A DNA stretch of 64,000 bases from Hyphodiscus hymeniophilus. Taxonomy: Eukaryota; Ascomycota; Leotiomycetes; Helotiales; Hyphodiscaceae. The translations under genes were made by a program, and so were the position numbers. The stretch spans positions 806,001 to 870,000 of the forward strand of contig VNKQ01000016.1 in assembly GCA_016508695.1 (NCBI GenBank). The letters run 5' to 3'. Numbering within the stretch: the stretch's first letter is position 1; every line of letters starts with the position of its first letter. Of this stretch, positions 45,683 to 58,072 are shown piece by piece. Under the pieces are notes generated by a model. It was not told the origin of the DNA, searched no databases, and was given only the letters and a program-made list of their open reading frames with translations.

Positions 45683-46411
45683 ATTGCGAGCAAAGCCTTG
45701 AATTAGCGTACGTATCCTTCGTTTCAGCTCCCATCGTTTTTACTTCCCCTTAAAGACTGGCGCCAAGTTCTGGATATCCGGAGATCTTCACTCGACAAAA
45801 TGGTATTGTAAGTCGTTGCTATGATATCTCGAAACTCTGACACTTATCCTCATAATTCCTCTTTCCACAATCACTAGTAGACACAACCGAATTGCTCACA
45901 TCATTGGAGCGATTAGGATACATGACTTCGCATACAACATAGCCAATTATGAGGCTTCCATACGAGACGACCCCATAGGGTAACGCTCAGCAGGCTCATA
46001 GCAATTCGCGAGGTAGAGGACGACTGTGTACTAGTAGTTTACGAGTTTGATAGAGTAAAGCTTTCAATGGATTGCTGCCAAGGTTTGTACCGACGATAAA
46101 GGTTCGGGAATACCCCAGTGGACTTCTCTCGGACAGCACAAATGCGACGACGCACCCTTTAAAGGCATCAATCCCGAGCTCCAAAACTTCCCCACCAGAA
46201 TCTTCAAAGATCAACGAGGTCAACTTGCCTGGATCTAAGCATAGTGTTGAACGTCAGAGTGACTCCTACCAAATATGCAAACACGTACTTGCCACATCTG
46301 CAGGCATCAAGTCAAGAACTTCCAAAGATACTCCCCGTCAACTGCCATTCGGGTGATGATCCAAAGATGGCAATAACGTTTCTTGCGGTCAATATCTCCC
46401 GAATTCCCGAC

Positions 46412-46431
46412 GCTCCCCCGAAGCGGGGAGC
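46412..46431. repeat. GC-rich inverted repeat upstream of SFA1
   Basis: GCTCCCC and GGGGAGC form a perfect 7-bp inverted repeat around CGAAGC, about 155 bp before the SFA1 ATG. It could be a dyad binding site for a zinc-finger regulator or an RNA hairpin if transcribed; no function is known. Confidence 0.45.
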
Positions 46432-46585
46432 TTACCTTAGTTTCTGATACCCCTCATTGAAACTGTTTGACGTAGGCCCGGCCTATACATCAACGACACC
46501 CCTCAATTCGCAAAGGACTTTTTCTGATGTTCGTCAAGGGTTATTTTTCAACCGATTAAAGACTTCAAATCATCACAACTGTGCT

Positions 46586-48010
46586 ATGGCATCTACTGTA
46601 GGAAAAGTAAGCTCTCAGCTCATGACCAATCTGAACCCCCACCTACTTTGTTTACACGTTCATCTACTGACTCCCGTGGCAACAGACCATTACGTGCAAG
46701 GTTAGCAAGACACTCTCCACCTGCGAGCCAAGAACAGCGAATTGACAATGATATACAGGCGGCAGTTGCATGGGAGGCAGGCAAAGATTTGACCATCGAA
46801 ACGATTGAAGTAGGCCCACCAAAGGCACACGAGGTCCGTATCGAAATCCACTACACGGGAGTCTGCCACACAGACGCGTACACACTCTCCGGCAAGGACC
46901 CCGAGGGAGCCTTCCCCATCGTCCTCGGGCATGAGGGAGCCGGAATCGTCGAGTCTGTAGGAGATGGCGTCACGTCCGTCAAGCCGGGCGATTATGTTGT
47001 GGCACTCTAGTACGTACCTCACCACTCCCCCTCAGAGATAGTCAGAGTTGACTAATCGACAGCACGCCCGAATGCAAGGAGTGCAAGTTCTGCAAATCCG
47101 GCAAGACGAACCTCTGCGGCAAGATCCGCGCAACCCAAGGAAGAGGCGTGATGCCGGATGGGACCTCACGCTTTACCTGCAAGGGCAAGGAGCTCCTCCA
47201 CTTCATGGGCACCTCGACATTCTCCCAGTACACGGTCGTGGCCGACATCTCCGTGGTCGCCATCACAAAGGACGCCCCCATGGACCGCACGTGTCTCTTG
47301 GGCTGCGGCATCACAACCGGCTACGGCGCCGCCGTCGAGACGGCCAAGATCGAGGAAGGATCCAACATAGCGGTCTTCGGGGCCGGTTGTGTCGGCTTGT
47401 CGGTCGTGCAGGGAGCGGTTCAGAGGAAGGCGGCCAAGATCATCGTGGTTGACTTGAACCCCAATAAGAAGGAGTGGGCGGATAAGTTCGGGGCGACGGA
47501 TTTCGTCAACCCGAGCACGTTGAAGAACCAGACGATCCAGGAGAAGCTGATTGAGATGACGGATGGAGGCTGCGATTATACGTTCGACTGCACGGGGAAC
47601 GTGGGCGTCATGCGCGCGGCACTTGAGGCGTGCCACAAGGGCTGGGGTCAGAGTATCGTCATTGGTGTTGCGGCTGCTGGACAGGAGATCTCGACCAGAC
47701 GTATGTTCCTCCCCTCCCCTCACACAACCCACAATCCCCTTCACAGATGAGTCCTACCCGTCAAAACGTATCGTACTTACGGACTCCAGCGTTCCAACTC
47801 GTCACCGGCCGTATCTGGCGGGGTTGCGCGTTCGGCGGTATCAAGGGCCGGACCCAACTCCCCGACCTGGTCGACGATTACATGAAGGGCAAGCTGAAGG
47901 TCGACGAGTTCATCACCCACCGCAAGCCTCTGAGCGACATCGCGGCCGCTTTCGACGACATGAAGCAAGGAGACTGCATCCGCTGCGTGGTCGATATGCG
48001 GAAGGCTTGA
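46586..48010 (+). CDS. SFA1: S-(hydroxymethyl)glutathione dehydrogenase / class III alcohol dehydrogenase
   Basis: The model is join(46586..46606,46686..46700,46759..47009,47063..47700,47790..48010), 381 aa, standard length. It oxidises S-hydroxymethylglutathione in formaldehyde detoxification and also reduces S-nitrosoglutathione; cytosolic. Catalytic zinc ligands are in YTGVCHTDAYTL and GHEGAGIVES. The structural zinc site is TPECKECKFCKSGKTNLC. The NAD-binding motif is FGAGCVGLSVV. Exon 1 encodes MASTVGK and exon 2 only TITCK (15 nt, 46686-46700). Both are needed for the conserved N-terminus before AAVAWEAGK. No damage is seen. The upstream region carries a GC-rich inverted repeat. Confidence 0.97.
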
Positions 48011-48670
48011 ATCTGTATGTGAATTCTTTACGTGACTGTACCTGGGGCTAGATATGGGATGGGATATGCTGCCATGCTGGCAAAGTGTGTGGGCGGGGTG
48101 TAGGTGTAGGTGTAGGTAGGTAGCAAAAAATGAATGGATTGCACGTGTATTTTGAGACTCATTTTTATTTATAAATTGATGCAGTGAGGTGGATAGTGAA
48201 CGTAAGAGCCAGTTGTGGATGATGAAGTCCGCCATGTAGAATTGAGACGGGCTCGAATCCCACATGAGCTCCCTAACAGGATTGAAAGTCCCGTCAAAGC
48301 AATAGACAGATTCTTGGGCAAAACCACGCCTCTAACATATTAGAGAGGCGATGCTTGCAGCTTGGGTACAGAGAACGGCTTTGTCTCCTCGCTAGATCCA
48401 ACGAAGGAGTCAAAATCGGAGGCCTACTTAGAAACCCGATCCGAAACCATGCTCAAAACAGCGGAGAAGCACATATCTCCAAAGCGATTTCGGAAAGTGA
48501 TTTATTATATTATCAGGCAAAGCAACGCCCGGGGACCATCGCGAGTCCTGCTACGCCCGCTAAAATCGACGTCAAGACCTCATCGGTCGTAAAGATATGA
48601 CAATAATCCAGAACGCCCCCGTCTAGAAGTCCGCCCATATGTGGAAATTGGTTTCGTCTATGCGCTCCCT
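48011..48670. other. Convergent intergenic region
   Basis: 660 bp between SFA1 and the Ubl-AN1 gene. A GTGTAGGTGTAGGTGTAGGTAGGTAG tract lies at about 48096-48121. No gene recognised. Confidence 0.45.
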
Positions 48671-49341
48671 CTAGATGCCTTTGATAACATGAGTCCGCTC
48701 CGCGTTGAGCTGTGCCGCGTTCCGATCGTGGGATTCCTTCTTGCACTGCATTTCCAAGATGTCAGCGATGAGTTCTTCATCGAGTCCCAGACCCACGAGC
48801 CACCACTGGACATCTCTCCCATTTTCCACGCCGAGAGCAGGGGATGACGGAGGGGAGGAACAACTTACGTCTTCCAATCCATCGCACTTGTGGTCCTCCA
48901 ACAGGCGGTGCTTCCCACAATAATGGCCCTTGCAGAAGCCGCAATCGCCAATGATCCGCTGCGCGCCCTCCTTGCAGTCCTTGTACGAGCACTTTATCTT
49001 CTTGGGCGGCATCCCGCCACGGACTCGGCCGGCGAGGTGCAGCGTCGCCTCGCGGGTGATGTGGTAGTCGGAGAGGGCGCCGCAGGCGAGATGCTTGCCT
49101 GCGTGGACGAGGCGGATGTCCTGCTCGGGGAGCGAGGTTCGGACGGATAAGAGGGTTGTGAGGTTTTGTATTGAGAGGTCTTGGGGGACGGTGAGGGTGA
49201 TTGCTGGGGGGCTGTTAGTGACGGTAGGAGAGATGGGGATTGAAGTAGCTCACTGTCGCCTGAGACGGGCTTTACGAAGATCTGTATCGTTGAGGCTAGT
49301 TCTGGAGACGCAGAACGGGAGGAGGCTGATGAGGAACGCAT
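48671..49341 (-). CDS. Ubiquitin-like / AN1 zinc-finger fusion protein
   Basis: The model is complement(join(48671..48745,48869..49203,49254..49341)), 165 aa. Residues about 18-93 form a ubiquitin-like fold (TIQIFVKPVSGDTITLTVPQ... TLHLAGRVRGG). The stretch RVRGG at 89-93 closely imitates the LRLRGG end of ubiquitin, followed by MPPKKIKC. Residues 101-136 are an AN1 zinc finger, with Cys/His ligands in CGFCKGHYCGKHRLLEDHKC. The C-terminal CKKESHDRNAAQLNAERT helix ends IKGI. The second intron is 123 nt, has no in-frame stop and carries a GCTGAC branch site, so unspliced RNA would encode 41 extra residues. The architecture resembles human ZFAND4. A link to ubiquitin/Cdc48 proteostasis is inference; whether the RGG-M bond is cleaved by a deubiquitinase is unknown. 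Confidence 0.9.
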
Positions 49342-51432
49342 CTTGCTTGGTTTGTGGTATGTTGGAAGGAGGAGAGACACAAGCTTGAGAGGACGATGAT
49401 GAGTGTTCTTATCAGGAGGGTAGTCCGAGTGACTTAGCGTCTTGACTGGCTGATGCTTGCGAGGCGGATTACGAAGGCGGTGTCGGTTTAGAAAGCAGCG
49501 TGGCGTTGTGATGAGATGGGCTTGTTTGAGTTCCTTCCTTGGTTGGGGGAAAGTTGCAAAGTGACTGGGTGTGAGGAAGAGGATTTATTTGGTTTTTGGT
49601 TATCTGTAAGAGAATGTTGGGAGGATTGGAAAAGGAACTGGTTTGGTTTGGTTATGGGATGAGGGTGCTTTGATTGCTGGCTGGCCGAGCCCGGAGGTGG
49701 CCAACCAGTGTTTCGCCTGACTAAGGCTGTCACGTGCACCGCCTGCACCGCTTTATTGAATGGATGATGGCAGGAGGAGGGAATACTCGAGTATCGGGAC
49801 AAGAAAGTAACAAGTAATTAATTGATCCAAATTCCACCGAGTCCGACTGCAAGAAATCCAGTCCAGTCCAGTCCAGTCTTTGGGATGATTGATGATTGTA
49901 TCAAACTTGACTTCGTCTCGTCTCGTCTCGAGTCTGCTGGGACAATATCTGTAGTCGGAGGATGTTTGTTCATCCCATTCATTCATTCAGCCTCTCGCTT
50001 CGAAGGCTGGACCGACGGGCACTCTGGAAAGTGAAAGAAGCCCGCCCTTCTCATCCGGATTTGGCCCTGAGCGGATGGATCCATTCATCAACGTCTCAAT
50101 CCGGAATGGGATGCGAATTATGTACAGACTTTAACTTGGAGAAAGAGCCGTAACTCAGTAAATTAGTGAATTGACTCTCATAATCTATGCAGACTCTCCT
50201 CGGAACTCCTCTGAATGTTCAAGTACAAATACTTTAGTGTAAATCAATACATTACCCATTGATACATTGGATCTTCCGGAATTTACCTCCGTAAGGTACA
50301 GTAGTCCAGTAGTCGCGAATCCGGCAGGAGTCCATAACCGATCCGATCCGATGCCATGGATTCCATCCCATTCCATCCATCCATCCATCCATCCACCCAT
50401 CCATTCATCCATTATTGATTCATCCATCCATTGATTCATTCATTCACTCTCTCATCTCATTCGCTCTCTTAGCGACTCGTAAACGCTGATCACGAGGCCA
50501 GCCAAGCCAGGCCAAGCCAAGCCACCTCAGATAGAGGACCTTACCTCCTTATTACAGTAGATATTATGGATATGATATTATGGATATGCCGCTTTGGCTC
50601 CAGACCGGAAGGAACAAGAACGAAGAACAACCCCCCAGCCACCAATCCCCCATCTCACTATCCATCCCAATCCGCGTCCCTGCATGCGATCCGAAGTGCA
50701 GCAAGCAGCAAGCAGCAGGCATCCTGCAGGCATCCGCTCCGCTTGCCACACGTGGTCCAACGCTGCAGAGACCATGTGTCCAGAGAGCACCATACTTACT
50801 GACTGACATTACTGTACTCGGTATACTTTGCCACATCCACATACCCAATGTCCTGACTCGACTTGACCTACTCGACTCTTCTGACCTGTTCCCCAAGGGA
50901 GCCTGCGTTTGGAGGTTTCCCCGAGGTTGATTCGCTTCACCTGGCGACGAGGCTAACGAGTGAGAGAAGAGAAGGCTGTACGGGACTTTGGTCATGTAAA
51001 GAGAGTAAAGAGCTAGTGGCGCGAGATATATCTCGCGCTCGTTTAGTGTGGTAATGTTTTCGGATAGAGGGGTTTTCTTGGAGACGGACAAGAAGAAGAA
51101 AAATGTCGATTCGTGGGGATCCATCGTCTTCTGTTCTGATCTTCCAAGAAGTCTCATCGTCTAAAGTTCAGTCTCAGTGGTACGGATATAGCGATTGTTC
51201 CAAGTTCATTAACAGTAGCCATGGCAAGATCGAAATATGTCCAGCCTCTCGTGGTGATGCCTCTTCAATTTCTTATTGATCTTACCACAAACAGATTCGT
51301 GCCCGATTGCTTTCCTCATGATGCCCGTGCCACCTCCCTTGGTAACGGAATCTGCTACACAAAAATAACGCCGGGAAATGCAACAGAACTCGCTCTAATC
51401 TTCCATGCAAACATTCGCTATGCTCCAATACC
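49342..51432. other. Intergenic region with simple repeats
   Basis: 2.1 kb with GTCCA repeats (about 49856-49878), a CCAT microsatellite (50375-50450) and CAAGC/AAGCC repeats (about 50493-50522). Short frames here are repeat-driven. It contains the Ubl-AN1 promoter and the ATG2 3' flank. Confidence 0.45.
50375..50450. repeat. CCAT tetranucleotide microsatellite, imperfect
   Basis: Runs of CCAT/TCCA with CCAC, CATT and TGATT interruptions extend over about 75 bp in non-coding sequence. Confidence 0.9.
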
Positions 51433-54400
51433 TCAATGCCGTTTATATTTCTAGAGAACATCAGTAACAGCCTCAAGTGGTCGGAAGAATAACTTACCGC
51501 GTCAGCTCGCTGTAGATTCACCGGGTCCAACGAATTTGTCGCACCCATCAAGATCTGCCCTCCAGCCTTTGCAACCCCGATTGCAGGTCTCAATATCACC
51601 GTCGGGGCATGCTTGCGCACCGCTCGTACAACTCCTGCTGCCGTTCCACTCTCCATAGCCTCCCCCGGCACAGCGATAATAGCGTCGCGAGCCAGAATGA
51701 GATCTCGTTGCAGACCATCGTAGCCTCCTCTGAGACCTTGGAGGACACCAACAGGTTGATTGGCATAGAGACTGATCTGCTTGGTCTCTTCATCCTCTTC
51801 CTCCCCCTCGCCCATTTGTGCTTCGACTTCTGGACCGAGGAACCCCTCCGCCCCTTGAAGAATGGTCTGTACACCGATCGCGACCTTCGCACCCAGCTTG
51901 ACCAGCTCCGTACCAGTCGTCTTAGCAAATACTGCGGCGCCTTTCGACAGACTACGTGCGATGCGACGGTCTTTTTGGTACTCGCGATATGGAACAACAA
52001 CCAGCTGCCGCAAGCCGCCTCCAACGTTCACAATAGATCGCACAGGTGCGAGACCAGCCAAAATACCCGGAAGTTGGTTCCGCTTGATCTCGGGCATCCA
52101 AATGTCGTTGAGGCACTTGCCTAGTTTGTCGAATCCCGAAATGCCGTAGATGATCGTATGTCGTAGCACCATATCTGCCTCGTCCAGAATCAAAAAGTTC
52201 ATGAACTCTGTCGTGTGACCAGAGCGAAGTCCTGCATAGTCAACTCGTTTGGGCTTGAAATCCAGTTTGACTTGCACAGAATTTACTTCTACTCTCTGGA
52301 GGAATGGGAGATCACCAGGAGTAGGGTTTGTAGGCGCCGAGTCATCCTTGAATTCGAAGAACCGTGTAATGAAGTCCAGCGCGTCTTGGTCAACGTGAAG
52401 TCGAAGAGGAAGAATGGTCGCCTTGAGCACCAGTTCAGACGCTGCGAGTTCCGGAACAGGCTTGACGTTAAGAATTTCGATATGGATCATACTACTGCCT
52501 GTTTCTCTAATTCCAGCATCCTGCATGTAAGTGGCAAACTTTCTCCAGGTCGATGTTGGCACATGATCGAATATTTCGAGGTCATGCACTCGGACATCCA
52601 CTGAGCTCTGAGTCTCGCCACTGTCAGGGGGAAAGGCCACCAGATCAACCGAAACACCCTTCATCTCAAATGTGATCTTGTGGTGCTTACTTCGATTCAG
52701 ATGCAGCCTCTTCGTTTTGGGTCTACGCGATACTCCAGGCCTACTTGGCGATGACGACAAGGACGTAGTTGCAATGGATTCAGTCTCAGTAGCATCGTCA
52801 TTCAGTCCTTGATTGATGGCGGCTGCGAGTTCACGAGGATCTCGATTTGCTGGTATGCCAATATAGATCGAGTTGAAAAGAAAATCGCCAATGACGGTTT
52901 CCTCGTCTTCGATATCCTGCTCAAATGCCGGCCGTCTCTCGTTTCGAGCACGCTTCTCGAGTGCCTTCGACTCAACGTCCTGGACAGCTTTGGTAATCGT
53001 GTCTCGAGTATGCTGCCAGTCGTATCCATCAAAAAGATTCCAGATTATGTGCACGTCCCGAACAGCGACCTTCAAAGGACTCTTTTTGACTTTGTAAGCG
53101 TTGGACGTATCGTATGTATTCTTGGACGAGTTCCATCTGTGTGCTGTGCCATCCACGATCGACCCCGTGCCAAAATGGTTATCCTGAAACTCGAGAGGCT
53201 CCGCATCGTTGTCCTCTTCGGCTGTGGTGGGCCCTACAAAGCTGTCTAAAAGAACACCATCTTGAGTGTCTCTGGTGCTTAGCTGGGTCGAAGTAGCGGA
53301 GCCACTTCCATCGTCAAAGATCGTCTCATTGTACTGCTCGCCTGGGTTTTGGTAATAATGCGAATCCATGTCGAACTCATCCGGTTCCTCGCCTTCTGGT
53401 ATGTCTCCACTTTCCGTTATGGCGAAATCGTCGTCGAAATTGTAGTCTCCTTCTGCGGTCCCAAAGGCATCTCCAGAAAGTGAGGCCAGAAGATCTTGCA
53501 CAGGTATAACCTTAGTTCGATACTTGGTCTCCTTACTAGGAGGTGTTGGGGGCGTAAGGGCGTTGAGAGTCAAGACCAATGTCTGAGTAGAATCGGCACA
53601 TGATTCAAGAACAAAAAGGTCGTCACGAAGTTCCACATCAATAGCTTTTTCTCCATCATCACCGATGTAAGCGTTGACAACGGCTCTAGCAGAAGAAATG
53701 TAGCTCACAGAGACAAAGCCCGTTAGGCAGAGGTCTGCAACTTGAGTACTACCTCCATCAAAGGATTGACGTTTAGGCCTTACAGCTGCATCCCCAGAGA
53801 GGATGTTTGCGACGTTGTCAATGACCAATATAGAGCCCTTGCCCATTTCAGCACTAAGAGTGGCTTTTTGGTCTTTGGACAACACAGCTGCCAGATGAGT
53901 CTCCGTAAGAACCACGAGGATTTTGGAGGGGAGTTCCAAAGGGTTAAGACCTAGAATGCAGTCTCGAAGTACAACGTCGATGATCATTGGTTTCGAATGC
54001 GGGCTTCCCGACTTCTCAGCTCGGATGGTCGCCTTGGAGCCACCTCTTTGAGCAGGGCCCCGAGCAAGATCGGTGAGTGTTGCTACTGATGCGGATAGAC
54101 TGGCTGAGACATCCTGAGGCGACGCACTTTCAGCTAACCCAAGAAGAACCATGAGCGTAGGGACACGATACTCCAGTTTGAGATTCCACAGTTTGATTTT
54201 CACAACCGGCTCCATCTCATCGCCAATCATCCGTGCCATGATTACTGGGGAGCGAGATCTGAGTTCGCGTTGTTCTGGATCAGTCGCCGAGCCGATGAGT
54301 TCCTCTGAGACGTTTCGATGGGCTGTCACTGTTCCAATACTGAATGCCACAAGTGCTGGCAGTGTAATTTGTGCGACTTCGAGATCCCTCATGGCAACCT

Positions 54401-57400
54401 TCAGAATACCCACAGTGGGATTGACGTCAATATACCCATGGACTTTTCGTACAGTTATCAAGGATAGCAATCCAGGGCGTTCATCGTCGGGAAGATACTT
54501 GGCAACTGTTGATAATCTCGCTACCTCCTCGCCGAGTTCGGGTAGGTAGCTCAACTTATCCAATCTTTCTATACGAGTCTGGAAATCGTCGACTGTGAGT
54601 CTTAAGACAGCGCCTTGCTTTCTCTGCCGTAGAAGCATATCAAGTAGAATGTCATCATCTTGATCGTATTTCGCTTTCGAGGGCGTGATGAGTGACAGAA
54701 GACGATCCAAATCAACGTCCTTTGGAGTTGGAAGATACTCGATGCGGGTGCCCGTCACATCCACAGTGATTGCCGGATCTTCATTCAAAAGTTTAAGATG
54801 TGGCCCGGACAGCATGATTTTATGAACAGCAACTCCTATACCTTCGTCTCGACTAACGACTTTGATAGATGAAGTTTCTACACCAACGCTGCATTCGGTT
54901 CCTATCAAATCCAAAACAAAGCCGCCGATTCTGACGTCGGCTTTATTCTGGGCAGCAAGTGATCTGTCGTTAGGCTTGATAGGACTCTCAAATCGTACTC
55001 CCCGAGGCTTTGATTTGCTGGGACTGTGGCCGGTGATAGTTGCATTAGATGCCATCGAACTGCCCATGTTCAAGACGCTACTCAAGCCACCAAACCAACT
55101 GAAAGTGTCGTCAAGCTTCTGAAGGTCTATCGAAACATGCATTGGTAACGTGCTGATATCGTATCTAGTTGCCTCGGCCGTATTGATGATCTTGAGAATA
55201 ACGTCAACACCATCCGAGGCTTTTAAGTCTCGAACAGAGGCCCGCATTTGAAGGTTTGCATCAAAGGACAAAATGTTCTCCAGAGCGTAGCCAAAAACGA
55301 ATTTTTTCAATTTCACAATAGTTTCGGTTGCCACACTCGCAGTGCGGGTATCAACCTGGAGGCCACTGAGTTTGGTTCTCAGGAGAACATCTGACTCTGG
55401 AGGTGGTACTACTTGACCTCCATCATAAGCAATATGAGCAGGGCCCGAAATCCCCTCAAGCCTTTCGAGGAATTTTAAGGAAATTTGTTGAGCAGTGATT
55501 TTAAAATTCATCCCGGTTGGCGCCTCATCTGACTTCTTCGACTCCGATGATACTGCGTCCTGCTTCAGGGCTTCCTTGACTCTCTGGATGAGCTTGAAGA
55601 TAAGTCGGCCAACAGATATATCAAATTGAGTCATCACTTCGCCTACGTCCACCTCGATAGCAAGATCGACTTCATTTTTCTCAACAGGCTCCGGGTTCAC
55701 AGCGCGTTGCACAACCGAAGCCGTCCGTCGCTGTGAACTGCTTGGAAGATGGGCGGAGAACGCACCCGGCACATTTACTGATGTAGAACGTGAAGGATCA
55801 TTGCCATCAAAAGTACTACTAAACATGGTACTTCCAAGAGGTATATCAGGCGAGTCTACAGACGGTTCGGGATTCATTCCAGGGACATAAATGGACATCT
55901 GATCGAGATGAAATATCTCCTTCGTCATTTTGGCGTATTCATCAGAAGAGGCCGTAGACGGTTCTGATACGCTGCTTGCTATATGCGGCATAGCTGGAAC
56001 TCGCTGTCTTTTCACTGGCGATGATGACGATACTCTCCTTGACCGATGGGGGTGGTGCGACACTGACGGAGAAGATGGGGCACTTGAATGTTCTTCCGCT
56101 GCACTCGGAATCGAAACGTTACTTCGAGCATGCTCAAGGTTATCCAATGTTTCTTGCTTCGTCTCTGTGGCCGTTGGGCTTACTGGTGGAGATGATGGTC
56201 CATCGCTCCCAGCCCAGCCACCGGGCATGTTTCCAGACGAGCCATGAGAGACTGCACTCATGTACATACTTTCCGCGTCCTCGTGACTGAATAACTGCGA
56301 TTCGGCAAGATCTTCACCCAGCGGTGTGATCGTGTCGTCCTCTTCGCCACTTTCCACAGCATCACCTATCTCGTGGGTAGCACTTAGAGCGGCTGCAGGG
56401 CGGGCAGGGCTCGAAAGCGTTGGTTGCGAATGTGATACTCGACCTCGGGAGAACTTATGGTGTTGCCGACTAGGAAGAATAGTCGATTGCAACATAGGTT
56501 CAGATCCGCGTTCCTCTCCAGAATCAATATCAAACCTAGTATCTCGGTCTGGTGTTGGAGGGAGATGCATCGAGGCTCTTGGTGTGGATAGGGCGGACTT
56601 CGGAGTCGGGCCAGGCGGTGCATCTTTGGCAAAGGATCGAGATGGAGATCCACCGCCAAGGCTTTCTCCATCCTCGGAATATTGACTTTCTGTGACCTGG
56701 TCCAAGAATGCCGAGTTTTGAAAGATGCTATCCCCGCCCTCACTGTAGGAATCCCCTGTCAAACTGCCAGACAAACTCCGGCTATTTTCATCCTCTGGGG
56801 CATCCTCAAATCGACCACCATCGCTAGCAATTGTAGAGGCATGTAAGGATCGATGGCCAACAGAACCTTTTTGCAAAGATATGGCCGATGGTCTGCGCGA
56901 TGAAGTAGTCGATACCTCTTCAGGGGAAGAAGCGCCATCCGAAGATCTGGACGTACTTCCCTGTGTACTTGCATACGATTTCTGTGGCTTTCTCTCATCA
57001 AAGACGTCCGAGTAAGCGGCTGAGGGCGAAGATAAGGCGGAGGACCGGGCTAGGCTGGAGAATAGGTTGGCTTCAGATATGAGCGCTCCGCGAATTTTAC
57101 TGAGGCAAATCAGACGTTTGCCTTTCTTGTATATATTTCTGGGCTGCTCATTTGCCGGACTAGACACTTTGTCCACCTCATGCGTAACCCCTTCAATGTC
57201 TACGTTGTCGACCTTCAGCTGCACCGTGACTGGATCTGAAGGATGTGTTGCTGTAGATCGAGGGCTTTCGTTTGGTATATCAATATCCAAGTTGATTATG
57301 ACTCCGTTTATCCTGACTTGCAGGCGATCAACAATTGCCTGTAGGAAGCTGGCCACAAACCCGGGAAGGCCAAGCCCAGCCCCGGTTCCCACTGGAATTT

Positions 57401-58072
57401 CTCCGTCATCACTCAACACAGAGTTGCCAAGTTCCTGGGTTTCTGACAATATCGCCGCTTCTAACTCTGCCTTCTCTTCTACAGGCTCTGCCTGCAAGAA
57501 AGATTCGGCGAGGTCGGCAGCTGTGGGAATGGCGGGGTCTAAGTCGTCCTCGAAGTTCGATGCCCTCCTCGCATGACGACCCTTTGTGTGGACTTGAGTA
57601 GAGCTAGAGGTTCTGGAATATGCTTGTCCCCGTTTCCGATCATGATTGGTATGTGATGTTGAGGTTGTGCCCTTCTCTGGCTGTGGTTTAATTCGTAAAT
57701 GAGCTTCTACTCCATCAACTTCCACCACTATTGGACTACTGTAGATATCGACTGGTATGGTCAACCGAAGGAGCAGCACTCGGGCTCTGAGTATTTCAAA
57801 TGAGTTAGGTAGTTGAAGGAGAGTCTCGAGTTTCTAAAAGCATGTTTATGTTAGCAGTCGTACAATATTCTTGCAAATGAGGGACAGTAACCCACCCTCA
57901 ACCGCAGTCCCACGTCCTTGAACTCAAACACACTGTTCTTTCCCCATGCAATATCTAGATTCTCCAGATCGAGAGCATCGGTATCGAGGATCTCGAGCCG
58001 TGAAAGTGCATACTGCAAGAGTCGTTTCGGCATAGAGGAGGCTTGAAAGTATCTCTGAAAAAGAGAAGCCAT
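51433..58072 (-). CDS. ATG2: Autophagy-related lipid-transfer protein Atg2
   Basis: The model is complement(join(51433..51450,51498..57833,57896..58072)), 2176 aa, in the usual size range. Atg2 bridges the ER and phagophore and moves lipid during autophagosome growth, with Atg9 and Atg18. The first exon gives MASLFQRYFQASSMPKRLLQYAL and the chorein-N start; the ATG sits in an excellent Kozak context (GCCACCATGG). A single 6.3-kb exon follows, with long Ser/Pro-rich disordered stretches (about residues 120-560) and the conserved C-terminal region. The latter includes DVHIIWNLFDGYDW, KITFEMKGVSVDL, GLRSGHTTEFMNFLILDEADMVL and GGQILMGATNSLDP. The last exon is 18 nt and encodes KYKRH plus stop, matching the KYK-type fungal C-terminus. 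No lesion was noticed. Confidence 0.95.

Larger units (their letters stand above)
43718..46585. other. Long divergent intergenic region between SLN1 and SFA1
   Basis: 2.9 kb containing pyrimidine-rich, leader-like sequence, a GA tract (45667-45682) and a GC-rich inverted repeat (46412-46431). A minimal spliced 37-codon frame near 45800 was considered and not accepted. No supported gene. Confidence 0.4.

Noticed and set aside
45801..45983. Tiny spliced frame (ATG GTA TT|GTAAGT … CACTAG) of 37 codons
   Set aside because: Good donor, but the product resembles nothing I recognise, the acceptor is weak and there is no sign of constraint.
48240..48275. GGGCTCGAATCCC, T-arm-like sequence
   Set aside because: The flanking bases do not form a five-pair T stem and no acceptor or anticodon arm can be built upstream.
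49488..51157. Several open frames within the CCAT/GTCCA repeat region
   Set aside because: They are produced by simple repeats, overlap on both strands and encode low-complexity peptides.
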